A stretch of DNA of 64,000 nt, taken from contig NZ_QLMJ01000021.1 of assembly GCF_003259845.1 (NCBI RefSeq), positions 124,001-188,000 of the forward strand, given 5' to 3'. The translations under genes were made by a program, and so were the position numbers. The stretch's first letter is position 1; every line of letters begins with the position of its first letter. The notes below the pieces were generated by a model. The model was not told the origin of the DNA. It was given only the letters and a program-made list of their open reading frames with translations, and ran no database searches. Positions 49,708 through 57,769 of this stretch are shown piece by piece. This DNA comes from Actinoplanes lutulentus (lineage in GTDB: Bacteria; Actinomycetota; Actinomycetes; Mycobacteriales; Micromonosporaceae).

Positions 49708-50808
49708 ATGACAGAGGGCGCACTGGCCGGTTTCACCGTGGCGGTGACCGCGGAAAGACGCCGGAGCGAGATGGCGGCGTTGCTGGAGCGGCGAGGCGCC
49801 CGCGTGATCACGGCTCCCGCGATCACCATCATCCCGCTGGTCGACGACGACGCTCTGAAAGCGGCGACCCTGGCCTGCATCGGTTTGGAACCGCACCTGG
49901 TCGTGGCGACCACCGGATTCGGGTTCCGCGGCTGGCTGGAAGCGGCCGAGGGCTGGGACCTGGCCGACGCGCTGCGTGTCTCGCTGGGTAACGCGAAAAT
50001 CATCGCCCGGGGACCGAAACCGTGCGGCGCGATCCGCGCGGCCGGGCTCACCGAGGACTGGGCGGCCAAGACCGAGGCGTCCGAAGAGGTCCTCGAACGG
50101 CTGCTCGCCGACGGCGTCTCCGGCAAGCGGATCGTGGTGCAGGAGCACGGTGAGCCACAGACCGAGTTCGTGAACGCGCTGCGCCTCGCCGGCGCGGCCG
50201 TCGTCGAGGTGCCGGTCTACCGCTGGGCGATGCCGCCCGACATCGCGCCGGTGCGGCGGCTCGCCGACCAGGTCGCGGCCGGGCTGATCGACGCGGTCAC
50301 GTTCACCAGCGCGCCCGCGGTCAAGGCGTTCATGCAGGTCGCCGAGGACTCCGGCGCCGACGTGACCGCCGCCTTCCAGTGCTCCACGCTCGCCGCGTGC
50401 GTCGGACCGGTGACGGCGGCGCCGCTGGTCGAGCGCGGCATCCCGGTGGTCACCCCGGAGCGGTACCGGCTGGGCGCGCTGATCAAGACGGTCACCGACG
50501 AGCTGCCCCGGCGGGCGGTACGGTTGCGCGTGGCGGGTTCCACCCTGGAGGTACGCGGACACGCCGTCCTCATCGACGAGGCGTTCCACGCGCTCGCGCC
50601 GGCCGCGATGGCGATCCTCGCGTCGCTGGCCCGCCGCCCGGGCGTGGTGGTGTCGAAGGAGCAGCTCGCCGAAGCGCTGCCCCGGGGCAACGACGGGCAC
50701 GCCGTGGACGTGGCAGTGGCCCGTCTCCGGGCGGCGCTCGGGTCCGGAAAACACATCGAGACGGTCATCAAACGCGGCTACCGGCTGCGGGTCGACGAAG
50801 CCGCGTAA
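49708..50808 (+). CDS. nnaR: NnaR-type regulator: uroporphyrinogen-III synthase domain plus winged helix
   Basis: A 366-residue protein. Residues about 8-255 form a HemD (uroporphyrinogen-III synthase) fold: GFTVAVTAERRRSEMAALLERRGARV, LVVATTGFGFRGW, DAVTFTSAPAVKAF. Residues about 262-366 are an OmpR/PhoB-type winged helix (LAPAAMAILASLARRPGVVVSKEQL, VDVAVARLRAALGSGKHIETVIKRGYRL). This fusion is NnaR, which in Streptomyces and mycobacteria works with GlnR on nitrate/nitrite genes (family knowledge). The neighbours chelatase, nirBD and narK fit. ATG 49708 puts the start at MTEGALAGFT; longer starts add a basic tail. Confidence 0.9.
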   Translation: MTEGALAGFTVAVTAERRRSEMAALLERRGARVITAPAITIIPLVDDDALKAATLACIGLEPHLVVATTGFGFRGWLEAAEGWDLADALRVSLGNAKIIARGPKPCGAIRAAGLTEDWAAKTEASEEVLERLLADGVSGKRIVVQEHGEPQTEFVNALRLAGAAVVEVPVYRWAMPPDIAPVRRLADQVAAGLIDAVTFTSAPAVKAFMQVAEDSGADVTAAFQCSTLAACVGPVTAAPLVERGIPVVTPERYRLGALIKTVTDELPRRAVRLRVAGSTLEVRGHAVLIDEAFHALAPAAMAILASLARRPGVVVSKEQLAEALPRGNDGHAVDVAVARLRAALGSGKHIETVIKRGYRLRVDEAA

Positions 50809-50885
50809 CACCCAGCACCACCCCGCGTGCCTGATGCCTTGCCGGGCCGCTCCACCGCGCCCTTAACCGAGCACGAGGAGATCCC

Positions 50886-51542
50886 GTGACCACTCTCATC
50901 GCTGTCGCGCACGGCACCCGCTCGCCCGCGGGCCGCCGGCAGATCCAGGAACTGGCCTCCGCGGTCGCCCACCGCCGGCCCGGCCTCGACGTCCGGCTCT
51001 GCTACGTCGACGTGCAGGAACCCAAGGTCGCCGACGTCGTCCCGGCCGTGGACGACGCGGTCGTCGTGCCGCTGCTGCTGGCCTGCGGTTACCACGTCCG
51101 GGTCGACATCGCCGAGGCGGTCACCGAGAAGCAATTCCCGGTGGCCGCGCCGCTCGGACCGGATCCGATGCTGCTGGACAGCATGATCCGCAACCTCCCG
51201 GACGCCGACGCCGTGGTGCTCGCCGCGGCCGGCTCCTCGGACCCGCTGTGGCGCGCCGACGTCGAGGGTGTCGCGGCCCAGCTACCCGGCAGCGCCCGGA
51301 TCGGCTACACCTCCGGCGCGGGACCGCAGGTCAAGGACGTCGTCGCCGGGCTGCGGGCCGACGGCGCCCAGCGGATCGCGATCGCCGCCTACCTGCTGGC
51401 CGAGGGTGTTTTCTACCGTTCATTGCACAGCGCGGGCGCCGATGCGGTGACGCCGCCGCTCTGTCACGACCCGGCGATCGCCGACCTCGTATTGCGGCGC
51501 TTCGATGCCGCGCGCCTCACATCGGCCGGTCGGGCGTTGTAG
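50886..51542 (+). CDS. Sirohydrochlorin chelatase (CbiX/SirB type)
   Basis: A 218-residue two-domain CbiX-like protein: LIAVAHGTRSPAGRRQIQELA with the metal-binding His (AHGTR), VVPLLLACGYHVRVDI with the second His, and a matching second half (VVLAAAGSSDPLW, ADGAQRIAIAAYLLAEGVFY). It inserts Fe into sirohydrochlorin to make siroheme, the cofactor of NirB. GTG 50886 follows GAGGAG. It sits between nnaR and nirBD, so siroheme supply and nitrite reductase are genetically linked. Co chelation cannot be excluded. Confidence 0.9.
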   Translation: MTTLIAVAHGTRSPAGRRQIQELASAVAHRRPGLDVRLCYVDVQEPKVADVVPAVDDAVVVPLLLACGYHVRVDIAEAVTEKQFPVAAPLGPDPMLLDSMIRNLPDADAVVLAAAGSSDPLWRADVEGVAAQLPGSARIGYTSGAGPQVKDVVAGLRADGAQRIAIAAYLLAEGVFYRSLHSAGADAVTPPLCHDPAIADLVLRRFDAARLTSAGRAL

Positions 51543-51565
51543 GGATTTCCTGACAACAGCGTCAC

Positions 51566-51636
51566 GGTTATGCGTCTGCCGGGTTAACGGGCCGCCGAGA
51601 GGCTTCCTCTTGTGACGGCGACCCAGACGCATAACC
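51566..51636 (+). promoter_or_regulatory. Nested hairpin leader/operator before the nir genes
   Basis: GGTTATGCGTCTG (51566-51578) pairs perfectly with CAGACGCATAACC (51624-51636). Inside lie GGGCCGCC.. (51589-51597) with CGGCGACC (51616-51623) and AGAGG-CTT-CCTCT (51598-51610). The result is a three-stage stem-loop of about 71 bases, 82 bases before the first nir-operon ATG. Read as DNA, the outer arms are two identical inverted sites GTTATGCGTCTG that a dimeric regulator such as NnaR could bridge. Confidence 0.5.
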
Positions 51637-51717
51637 CGTTCTCCTCCTTCAGGGAATGCGCGATCGCGCTGAGCAGAGCCGAGCGTCGCGAGGCTCAACT
51701 TGAGGGGAGTTCCTGAC

Positions 51718-52065
51718 ATGCACTCCACACCCCGCTTCCTGCAGGGCGTCTTCGCTTTCGAGGGCAAGGGCCTGGACCGGCCGTCCCTGCTGGACGCCGC
51801 GCTGAGCTGGACCGTTCCGGCCGGCTCGAACGGGCAGGCCGTCTACTTCCGTGGCGGCAACGCGGCCGCCGAGCTGATCTGCGTCGTCCTGGTACGCGAC
51901 GGCGAGCCGATGCGCTACTTCCCGGTCGGCGCCAAGGGCGATGTCCACGTGCCACTGCGGGTTCTGGAGGACCTGCCCGGCGGCACCACCGTCGAGCTCT
52001 GGCTCGCCGCCCCGGCCGGCGTCTCCGGAACCGCGATCGTCGACCTCGGACTGGTGGAGATCTGA
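51718..52065 (+). CDS. Small beta-rich protein heading the nirBD operon
   Basis: A 115-residue protein, MHSTPRFLQGVFAFEGKGLDRP..., with alternating hydrophobic strands (AAELICVVLVRDGEPMRYFPVG, TTVELWLAAPAGVSGTAIVDLGLVEI) that suggest a beta-sandwich. No catalytic motif and no signal peptide. GAGGGGAG lies 8 bases before ATG 51718. Its TGA overlaps the nirB ATG by one base, so it is translated together with nitrite reductase. I do not recognise the family; an accessory or assembly role for NirBD is plausible. Confidence 0.7.
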   Translation: MHSTPRFLQGVFAFEGKGLDRPSLLDAALSWTVPAGSNGQAVYFRGGNAAAELICVVLVRDGEPMRYFPVGAKGDVHVPLRVLEDLPGGTTVELWLAAPAGVSGTAIVDLGLVEI

Positions 52066-54527
52066 TGACCGAACGCCTGGTAGTGATCGGCAACGGGATG
52101 GCCGGCGCCCGTACCGTCGAGGAGATCCTCGCCCGCGACGGCGACTTCACCGTGACGATGTTCGGCGACGAGCCGTACGGCAACTACAACCGGATCATGC
52201 TCTCCAACCTGCTGGCCGGGGTGGAGACCGAGGATGGCATCTTCCTCAACGACCTGGCCTGGTACGCCGACAACGGCATCACCCTGCACGCCGGCACCAA
52301 GATCGAACGGATCGACCGGTTCGCCAAGGTGGTCTACGCGACCGACGGCACGGCCACCCCGTACGACAAGCTGATCATCGCGACCGGCAGCAGCGCCTGG
52401 GTCCCGCCGATCAAGGGCATCAACAACCCGCACCGCGGTTACCACCAGGGCGTTTTCGCCTTCCGTACGCTCGACGACACCCGCGGCATGATCCGTTATG
52501 CCCGGGACCACGAGCGGGCCGTGGTGATCGGTGGTGGCCTGCTCGGTCTGGAGGCGGCCCGCGGCCTGCAGAACCACGTCAGCCACGTGACGCTGCTGCA
52601 CGCCATGGGCCACCTGATGAACACCCAGCTGGACGAGAAGGCCGGCGCGATGCTGCGCGACAGCGTCGAGAACAAGCTCGGCATCGACGTCATCGTCAAC
52701 GCGATGACCAGCGAGATCCTCGGCAAGGACCGGGTCACCGGGGTGAAGCTCGGCGACGGCACGGTCATCGACTGCGACGTCGTGGTGGTCGCCGCCGGCA
52801 TCCGGCCGAACACCCAGGTGGCGGCGAACAGCGACCTCACCGTCGAGCGCGGCATCGTGGTCGACGACCACATGCGCGCCGAGGGCGAGGAGGACATCTA
52901 CGTCGTCGGCGAGTGCGCCCAGCACCGCGGGTCGCTGTACGGCCTGGTCGCCCCGCTGTGGGACCAGGCGAAAGTCCTCGCCGACCACATCACCGGCCGC
53001 GACCTCACCGCCGCCTATCACGGGTCGAAGCTGTCCACGAAGCTCAAGGTCGCCGGCATCGACGTCGCCTCGATGGGTCTCAAGGAACCGGAGACCGACG
53101 ACGACGAGGTGATCGTCTACAACGAACCCCGCAAGGGCGTCTACAAGCAGATCATCATCCGCGACGGGATCCTGGTCGGCGCGACGCTGGTCGGCGACAA
53201 CCGCAAGGCGGCCGGCCTGATCCAGGCGTTCGACCGGGGTACGCCGCTGCCGGACGAGCGCGCCGAACTGCTCTTCGACATCGGCGGACCGGCCGGGGAG
53301 ATCACGCCGGAGGAGATGCCGGACGACGCCCAGGTCTGCAACTGCAACGGCGTCAGCAAGGGCGCGATCTGCGGTGTGGTCAGCGACGGCTGCAAGACCG
53401 TCGGCGGTGTCATGGAGAAGACCCGGGCCGGCAAGGGCTGCGGCACCTGCAAGCCGCTGGTCCAGCGGATCGTCGAGTGGGCGGCCGGTGGCGAGGTCGA
53501 GGAGGACCCGGCGGCGTCGTGGTACGTCCCGGGCGTACCGATGCCGAAGCCGGAGCTGATGGCCGCGATCCGGAAGTACGAGCTCAAGAGCGTCTCGTCG
53601 GTCTTCATGAAGCTGGTACCCGGCGGCGAGCACGACGCCAAGAGCAAGATGGGCCTCGCCTCCCTGCTCAAGATGATGTGGGCCGACGAGTACGTCGACG
53701 AGCGCGACGCCCGCTTCATCAACGACCGGGTGCACGGCAACATCCAGCGTGACGGCACGTTCTCGGTGGTGCCGCAGATGAAGGGCGGCGTCACCACCCC
53801 GGCCCAGCTGCGACGGATCGCCGAGGTGGCCGAGAAGCACCAGGTCCCGATGGTCAAGCTCACCGGCGGCCAGCGCATCGACCTGCTCGGCATCCCGAAG
53901 GAGAAGCTGCCGGAGATCTGGGCCGACCTGGACATGCCCTCCGGGTACGCGTACGCGAAGAGCTTCCGCACGGTGAAGACCTGTGTCGGCTCGGACTTCT
54001 GCCGGTTCGGTGTCGGTGACTCGACCGCCCTCGGCATCGCCCTGGAGGAGCGCTATCAGGGCCTCGAAGGCCCCGGCAAGATGAAACTGGCGGTGACGGG
54101 CTGCCCGCGGAACTGCGCTGAGGCGTACGTAAAAGATCTTGGTGTTGTCGCGATCGACGGTGGCAAGTGGGAGATCTACGTGGGCGGCGCCGCAGGCGCG
54201 CACATCCGCAAGGGTGACCTGCTCACCACGGTCGAGACGGCCGAAGAGGTGATCCGGCTGACCGGGCGGTTCCTGCAGTACTACCGGGAGAACGCGAACT
54301 GGCTGGAACGGACGTACACGTTCGTTCCGCGGATCGGCGTCGACCGGATCCGGGAGATCGTGGTCGACGACGCGGACGGTATCGCTGCTGCTCTCGACGC
54401 CGCTGTCGAAGAGGCCGTGCAGGCCTACAAGGACCCCTGGAAGGAGCGGGCCGAGCCGGCCACGCCCGGCCAGTTCCGCACCTCGCTTCCGCTGATCGTC
54501 CTCCCTCAGGTTCCGGTGCGCTCATGA
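52065..54527 (+). CDS. nirB: Assimilatory nitrite reductase [NAD(P)H] large subunit
   Basis: An 820-residue NirB that reduces nitrite to ammonium. FAD/NAD(P)H domains occupy about 1-400 (VVIGNGMAGARTVEEIL, VVIGGGLLGLEAARGL, TIYVVGECA-like DIYVVGECAQHRG). A BFD-type [2Fe-2S] domain has Cys residues in QVCNCNGVSKG and GKGCGTCKP (about 424-462). The siroheme/[4Fe-4S] domain carries TCVGSDFCRFG (about 639) and GCPRNCAEAY (about 679). It overlaps the previous gene by one base and nirD by four. The chelatase at 50886 can supply siroheme and NarK brings nitrite or nitrate in. Confidence 0.97.
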   Translation: MTERLVVIGNGMAGARTVEEILARDGDFTVTMFGDEPYGNYNRIMLSNLLAGVETEDGIFLNDLAWYADNGITLHAGTKIERIDRFAKVVYATDGTATPYDKLIIATGSSAWVPPIKGINNPHRGYHQGVFAFRTLDDTRGMIRYARDHERAVVIGGGLLGLEAARGLQNHVSHVTLLHAMGHLMNTQLDEKAGAMLRDSVENKLGIDVIVNAMTSEILGKDRVTGVKLGDGTVIDCDVVVVAAGIRPNTQVAANSDLTVERGIVVDDHMRAEGEEDIYVVGECAQHRGSLYGLVAPLWDQAKVLADHITGRDLTAAYHGSKLSTKLKVAGIDVASMGLKEPETDDDEVIVYNEPRKGVYKQIIIRDGILVGATLVGDNRKAAGLIQAFDRGTPLPDERAELLFDIGGPAGEITPEEMPDDAQVCNCNGVSKGAICGVVSDGCKTVGGVMEKTRAGKGCGTCKPLVQRIVEWAAGGEVEEDPAASWYVPGVPMPKPELMAAIRKYELKSVSSVFMKLVPGGEHDAKSKMGLASLLKMMWADEYVDERDARFINDRVHGNIQRDGTFSVVPQMKGGVTTPAQLRRIAEVAEKHQVPMVKLTGGQRIDLLGIPKEKLPEIWADLDMPSGYAYAKSFRTVKTCVGSDFCRFGVGDSTALGIALEERYQGLEGPGKMKLAVTGCPRNCAEAYVKDLGVVAIDGGKWEIYVGGAAGAHIRKGDLLTTVETAEEVIRLTGRFLQYYRENANWLERTYTFVPRIGVDRIREIVVDDADGIAAALDAAVEEAVQAYKDPWKERAEPATPGQFRTSLPLIVLPQVPVRS

Positions 54528-54835
54528 CCGTCTCCGTCTTCAAGATCCTCGGCCCGGTCAGCGACATCCCGCTCGGCGAAGGACGGTCCTACACCGTCGA
54601 CGGGCACATGATCGCCGTCTTCCGGCTGCGCGACGGCTCCCTGCGCGCGGTCGACGCGGTCTGCCCGCACAAGGGTGGCCCGCTCGCCGACGGGCAGATC
54701 GACAACAAGGTCGTCGTCTGCCCCTTGCACCTCAACGCGTGGAACCTCGCCACCGGGTGTTCCCAGTCCGGCCAGCCCCCGTTAGCTGTCTACCCGGTGC
54801 GGGTCGACGGCGACCAGATCGTACTGGGAGATTGA
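54524..54835 (+). CDS. nirD: Nitrite reductase small subunit, Rieske type
   Basis: A 103-residue NirD with a Rieske-like fold. All four [2Fe-2S] ligands are present, in CPHKGGPLADG and CPLHLNAW; many enterobacterial NirD proteins lack the Cys ligands, so this one may carry a cluster. Start overlaps the nirB stop by ATGA. It forms the NirBD complex in the cytoplasm. Confidence 0.95.
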   Translation: MTVSVFKILGPVSDIPLGEGRSYTVDGHMIAVFRLRDGSLRAVDAVCPHKGGPLADGQIDNKVVVCPLHLNAWNLATGCSQSGQPPLAVYPVRVDGDQIVLGD

Positions 54836-54836
54836 C

Positions 54837-56171
54837 ATGACAACTGTTCTTGAGCGGCCGTCGGCGAGAAGTATCAGCGGCCACTGGATCGACGACTGGC
54901 GCCCCGAGGACCGCGAGTTCTGGGACAACGGCGGCTCCGCGATCGCGAAACGCAACCTGATCTTCTCGATCTTCTCCGAGCACATCGGCTTCTCCGTCTG
55001 GACACTCTGGTCGGTGCTGGTGCTGTTCCTCGGCCCCGCCTATGGCATCGATCCGGCTCAGAAGTTCCTGCTCACGGCCGTACCCACGCTGTTCGGCGCC
55101 GGGTTGCGGATCCCGTACACCTTCGCGGTGGCCCGCTTCGGTGGCCGCAACTGGACCATCATCAGCGCATCCTTGCTGCTCATCCCGTCGATCGCGGCCG
55201 CCTTCCTGATCAAGCCGGGCGTCTCGTTCTCCACCTTGCTGATCTTGGCGGCTTTGGCGGGCGTCGGCGGCGGCAACTTCGCCTCCTCGATGGCGAACAT
55301 CAACGCCTTCTACCCGGACCGTCTCAAGGGCTGGGCGCTCGGCATCAACGCCGGTGGCGGCAACCTCGGCGTGGCAGCGGTCCAGCTGGTCGGCCTCTTC
55401 GTCCTCGCCACGTTCGGCGCCGGCTCGCCCGGCATCGTCGCCGGCATCTACATCCCGCTGATCGTGATCGCGGCGGCCGGCTCGGCGATCTACATGGACA
55501 ACCTCTCCCAGGCCCGTAACGAGAAGCGCGGCATGCGCGACGCCGCGAAAGAGGGCCACGCCTGGGTCATGTCACTGCTCTACATCGGCACGTTCGGCTC
55601 GTTCATCGGCTTCGGCTTCGCGTTCGGCCAGGTGCTTCAGGTGCAGTTCGCCGAGCAGTTCAACACCCCGATCAAGGCCGCGTACCTCACCTTCCTCGGC
55701 CCGCTGCTCGGCTCCCTGATCCGCCCGCTCGGCGGCGCGCTCGCCGACAGACTCGGCGGCGCCCGCGTGACGTTCGTGAACTTCATCGCGATGGCGATCG
55801 GCGCCTCGATCGTCCTCATCGCGGCCCAGCAACGATCCCTGCCGCTCTACATCGTCGGATTCATTACGCTGTTCGTCCTGAGCGGCCTCGGCAACGGCTC
55901 CACGTACAAAATGATCCCCGGCATCTTCCGCCAGAAATACGCCGGCGACGAACACCAGGCCCGCCGCATCTCCGGCGCCGTCATCGGCATCGCCGGCGCG
56001 GTAGGCGCGGTAGGCGGCGTCCTGGTCAACCTGGCCTTCCGCCAGTCGTTCCTGACATACAAGGACGCCGATGCCGCCTACGTGGCATTCATCGCCTTCT
56101 ACCTGCTCTGCGTAGCGGTCACCTGGGCGGTCTACCTCCGCCCCGCCGCCCGCACCACCATCGCGGTCTAA
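54837..56171 (+). CDS. narK: Nitrate/nitrite transporter, NarK family MFS
   Basis: A 444-residue MFS protein with about 12 helices. NarK/NasA signatures are visible: FSIFSEHIGFSVWTLWS, RIPYTFAVARFGGRNWTII and the nitrate signature-like GGGNFASSMANINAFYPDRLKGWALGINAGGGNLGVA (the glycine-rich helix 5). A matching GLGNGSTYKMIPGIF occurs in helix 11. Starts one base after nirD and ends at a hairpin terminator. It imports nitrate or nitrite for NirBD. No nitrate reductase gene is in the window, so the nitrate step is encoded elsewhere or nitrite is the main substrate. Confidence 0.95.
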   Translation: MTTVLERPSARSISGHWIDDWRPEDREFWDNGGSAIAKRNLIFSIFSEHIGFSVWTLWSVLVLFLGPAYGIDPAQKFLLTAVPTLFGAGLRIPYTFAVARFGGRNWTIISASLLLIPSIAAAFLIKPGVSFSTLLILAALAGVGGGNFASSMANINAFYPDRLKGWALGINAGGGNLGVAAVQLVGLFVLATFGAGSPGIVAGIYIPLIVIAAAGSAIYMDNLSQARNEKRGMRDAAKEGHAWVMSLLYIGTFGSFIGFGFAFGQVLQVQFAEQFNTPIKAAYLTFLGPLLGSLIRPLGGALADRLGGARVTFVNFIAMAIGASIVLIAAQQRSLPLYIVGFITLFVLSGLGNGSTYKMIPGIFRQKYAGDEHQARRISGAVIGIAGAVGAVGGVLVNLAFRQSFLTYKDADAAYVAFIAFYLLCVAVTWAVYLRPAARTTIAV

Positions 56172-56192
56172 AACCTTCTTCGGTACGCCCAA

Positions 56193-56224
56193 CGGCCTCC
56201 CGCTTCCACCACAGCGGGAGGCCG
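56193..56224. terminator. Terminator of the nir operon
   Basis: CGGCCTCCCGCT (56193-56204) pairs perfectly with AGCGGGAGGCCG (56213-56224) around an 8-base loop, 21 bases after the narK stop. Confidence 0.85.
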
Positions 56225-56347
56225 CACCGCATGCAAGGGCATCGCAAGATCCCCCGATCGTGGCAGCGCGTCGCCGTGATCGTTTTGGACTAGATCATAT
56301 GATTCTCTTTGTCCGAAAAAGCCCTTTCTTGTGGAAAGGTGATTCGC

Positions 56348-56782
56348 ATGAAGAAATTGACGCGCGCACTCGCCATGTCGGGTGTGGCAGTCGCCGCCGG
56401 CGTGACCATGGCCGCCGGCCCGGCGGCCGCGTCCACCGGCTCCGCCGCTTCGCAGTCGGGCCCGTCCGCCGACACCGCGAAGTCCGCGGCGAAGACGGAT
56501 GCCCGTCCGCGCCGCGAGCGTATCTACGACTACTACCGCAGCCCGCGGACCTGCCACAAGGTAGGCCGCTCCGGGGTGTGGGAGGACCGCTGGGAGCGGT
56601 ACTCCTGCTTCCCGGTCAACGGCTTCCACCGAGGCGGCTGGGCCCTGAAGGTCTACTACGGCTGGGGCGGCGGCCACGGCCACGGAGGCCCCGGCGGTCA
56701 CGGCCCGCACGGCCATGGCGGTCCGGGCGGTCCGGGCGGTCCGGGCGGCTTCGATGGCCCGGGCGGCTGGAAGAAGAACTGA
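56348..56782 (+). CDS. Secreted Gly/His-rich protein
   Basis: A 144-residue exported protein. The signal peptide is MKKLTRALAMSGVAVAAGVTMAAGPAAA with cleavage near residue 29. An Ala/Ser linker leads to a core with two Cys (PRTCHKVGRSGVWEDRWERYSCFPV) and a tail almost wholly Gly, His and Pro (GWGGGHGHGGPGGHGPHGHG). GGAAAGG lies about 8 bases before ATG 56348, and ATCATATGAT near 56294 may belong to the promoter. The His-Gly tail could bind metals; function unknown. A terminator hairpin follows. Confidence 0.75.
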   Translation: MKKLTRALAMSGVAVAAGVTMAAGPAAASTGSAASQSGPSADTAKSAAKTDARPRRERIYDYYRSPRTCHKVGRSGVWEDRWERYSCFPVNGFHRGGWALKVYYGWGGGHGHGGPGGHGPHGHGGPGGPGGPGGFDGPGGWKKN

Positions 56783-56800
56783 CCCACCACACATGAACGA

Positions 56801-56838
56801 CCGAGGGCCGCACCTTCGCTTCAGGGTGCGGCCCTCGG
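56801..56838. terminator. Terminator after the Gly/His-rich protein gene
   Basis: CCGAGGGCCGCACC (56801-56814) and its perfect complement (56825-56838) form a 14-bp stem with a 10-base loop, 18 bases after the stop at 56782. Confidence 0.85.
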
Positions 56839-57733
56839 CCTGTATCCAGGTGCCCAGGCCCACGGTGTGCTCCCATCCGCCCGAGTCATTGGCTCATCGT
56901 GCGCGTTCAGCCAGCCTGGAGGACCGCGCCAGTCGGCTCCGGCCGGCGGGTCAGTCGGGTGTGTCGACTTCGGGTTCGATAGGCCCCCAAAGTCGACACG
57001 CACACCGCGATGTGCCTGTCCGTGTCGACTTCGGGTTGGATGCGCGCCCAAAGTCGACACGCATCGGCGGGGCACTTAGGGCGTGTTCCCTCCGGCCTTG
57101 CCGGGCGAAAGCCGAAACTGGCCGTCGGGTGGGCCGACATCCTGGGCGAGCCGTAGCTCGGATAGGTCATCGGACTCCTATCAGGTGTCTGAGCTACGGC
57201 TGCCGGGCCCGAGCCGTAGGCCAGCTAGGTAATCGCAGCCTCATGACATGTCTGAGCTACGGCTCACATCGGCGTCCACGTGATCTTGTGAGTTTGAGGC
57301 TGACGCGACGGCACAAACTCACAAGATTGATGGGCGCGGCCTCGCGACGCGGCAATCTCGTGAGCTTGCGGCACCCGGCCCGGCACCCGGCCCAGCGCCC
57401 GCAAGGCCATGCGGCGAACGGTGCGCTTTCGGCGGCCGATCGTGGCGGGTGCAGGCTGCCATACGGGCAGAAGTCGCCACGATTGCGTCAAAGTGCAGAG
57501 CGATGGCGGCGGGCGAGGACGCAGCGAGCGGCGGCGACGGTGGGGGCGCGGGGAAGCAGCGGCCGCGGCGACGTTGGGGGCGCGGGGAAGCAGCGGCCGC
57601 GCCGACGTTGGGGCGAGGTGGCGGCGACAGCGGGGGACTTTGGGGGTGGACAGCGGTTACACAGCGTATGCAAAAAATGCGGTCATAACTTGACGCTGCG
57701 GTTCGTCCGGGCCGCCGGGGGAGCCGGTCGGTC
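56839..57733. repeat. Gene-free spacer with REP-like hairpins of families B, C and D
   Basis: About 900 bases without a supported gene. Family D: two hairpins with arms GTGTCGACTTCGGG/CCCAAAGTCGACAC at 56961-56999 and 57022-57060. Family C: two units at 57148-57202 and 57211-57265 with GAGCCGTAG...CTACGGCTC arms. Family B: a perfect 14-bp hairpin ATCTTGTGAGTTTG/CAAACTCACAAGAT at 57283-57327 and a half-site near 57355. From 57500 to 57650 there is a direct repeat of a GGAAGCAGCGGCCGCG-containing unit (about 30 bases, two to three copies). Confidence 0.75.
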
Positions 57734-57769
57734 GACGCCTCCGTGTGTATTCATGCCCCTGGAGGCGTC
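57734..57769 (+). promoter_or_regulatory. Hairpin sequestering the ribosome site of the acyltransferase gene
   Basis: GACGCCTCC (57734-57742) pairs perfectly with GGAGGCGTC (57761-57769). The right arm contains GGAGG, the ribosome site, and ends directly at ATG 57770. With an 18-base loop the start region would be closed in the mRNA, provided transcription starts upstream of 57734. Confidence 0.5.

Noticed and set aside
51915..54203. Very long open frame (about 760 codons) on the minus strand opposite nirB
   Set aside because: It mirrors the codon pattern of nirB, is rich in Val, Gly, Asp, Arg and His, and has no recognisable domain; a GC-rich antisense shadow.
56839..57733. Possible mobile element remnants in the repeat-rich spacer
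   Set aside because: No transposase fragment, terminal inverted repeat pair or target duplication is visible; the palindromes look like REP-type units.
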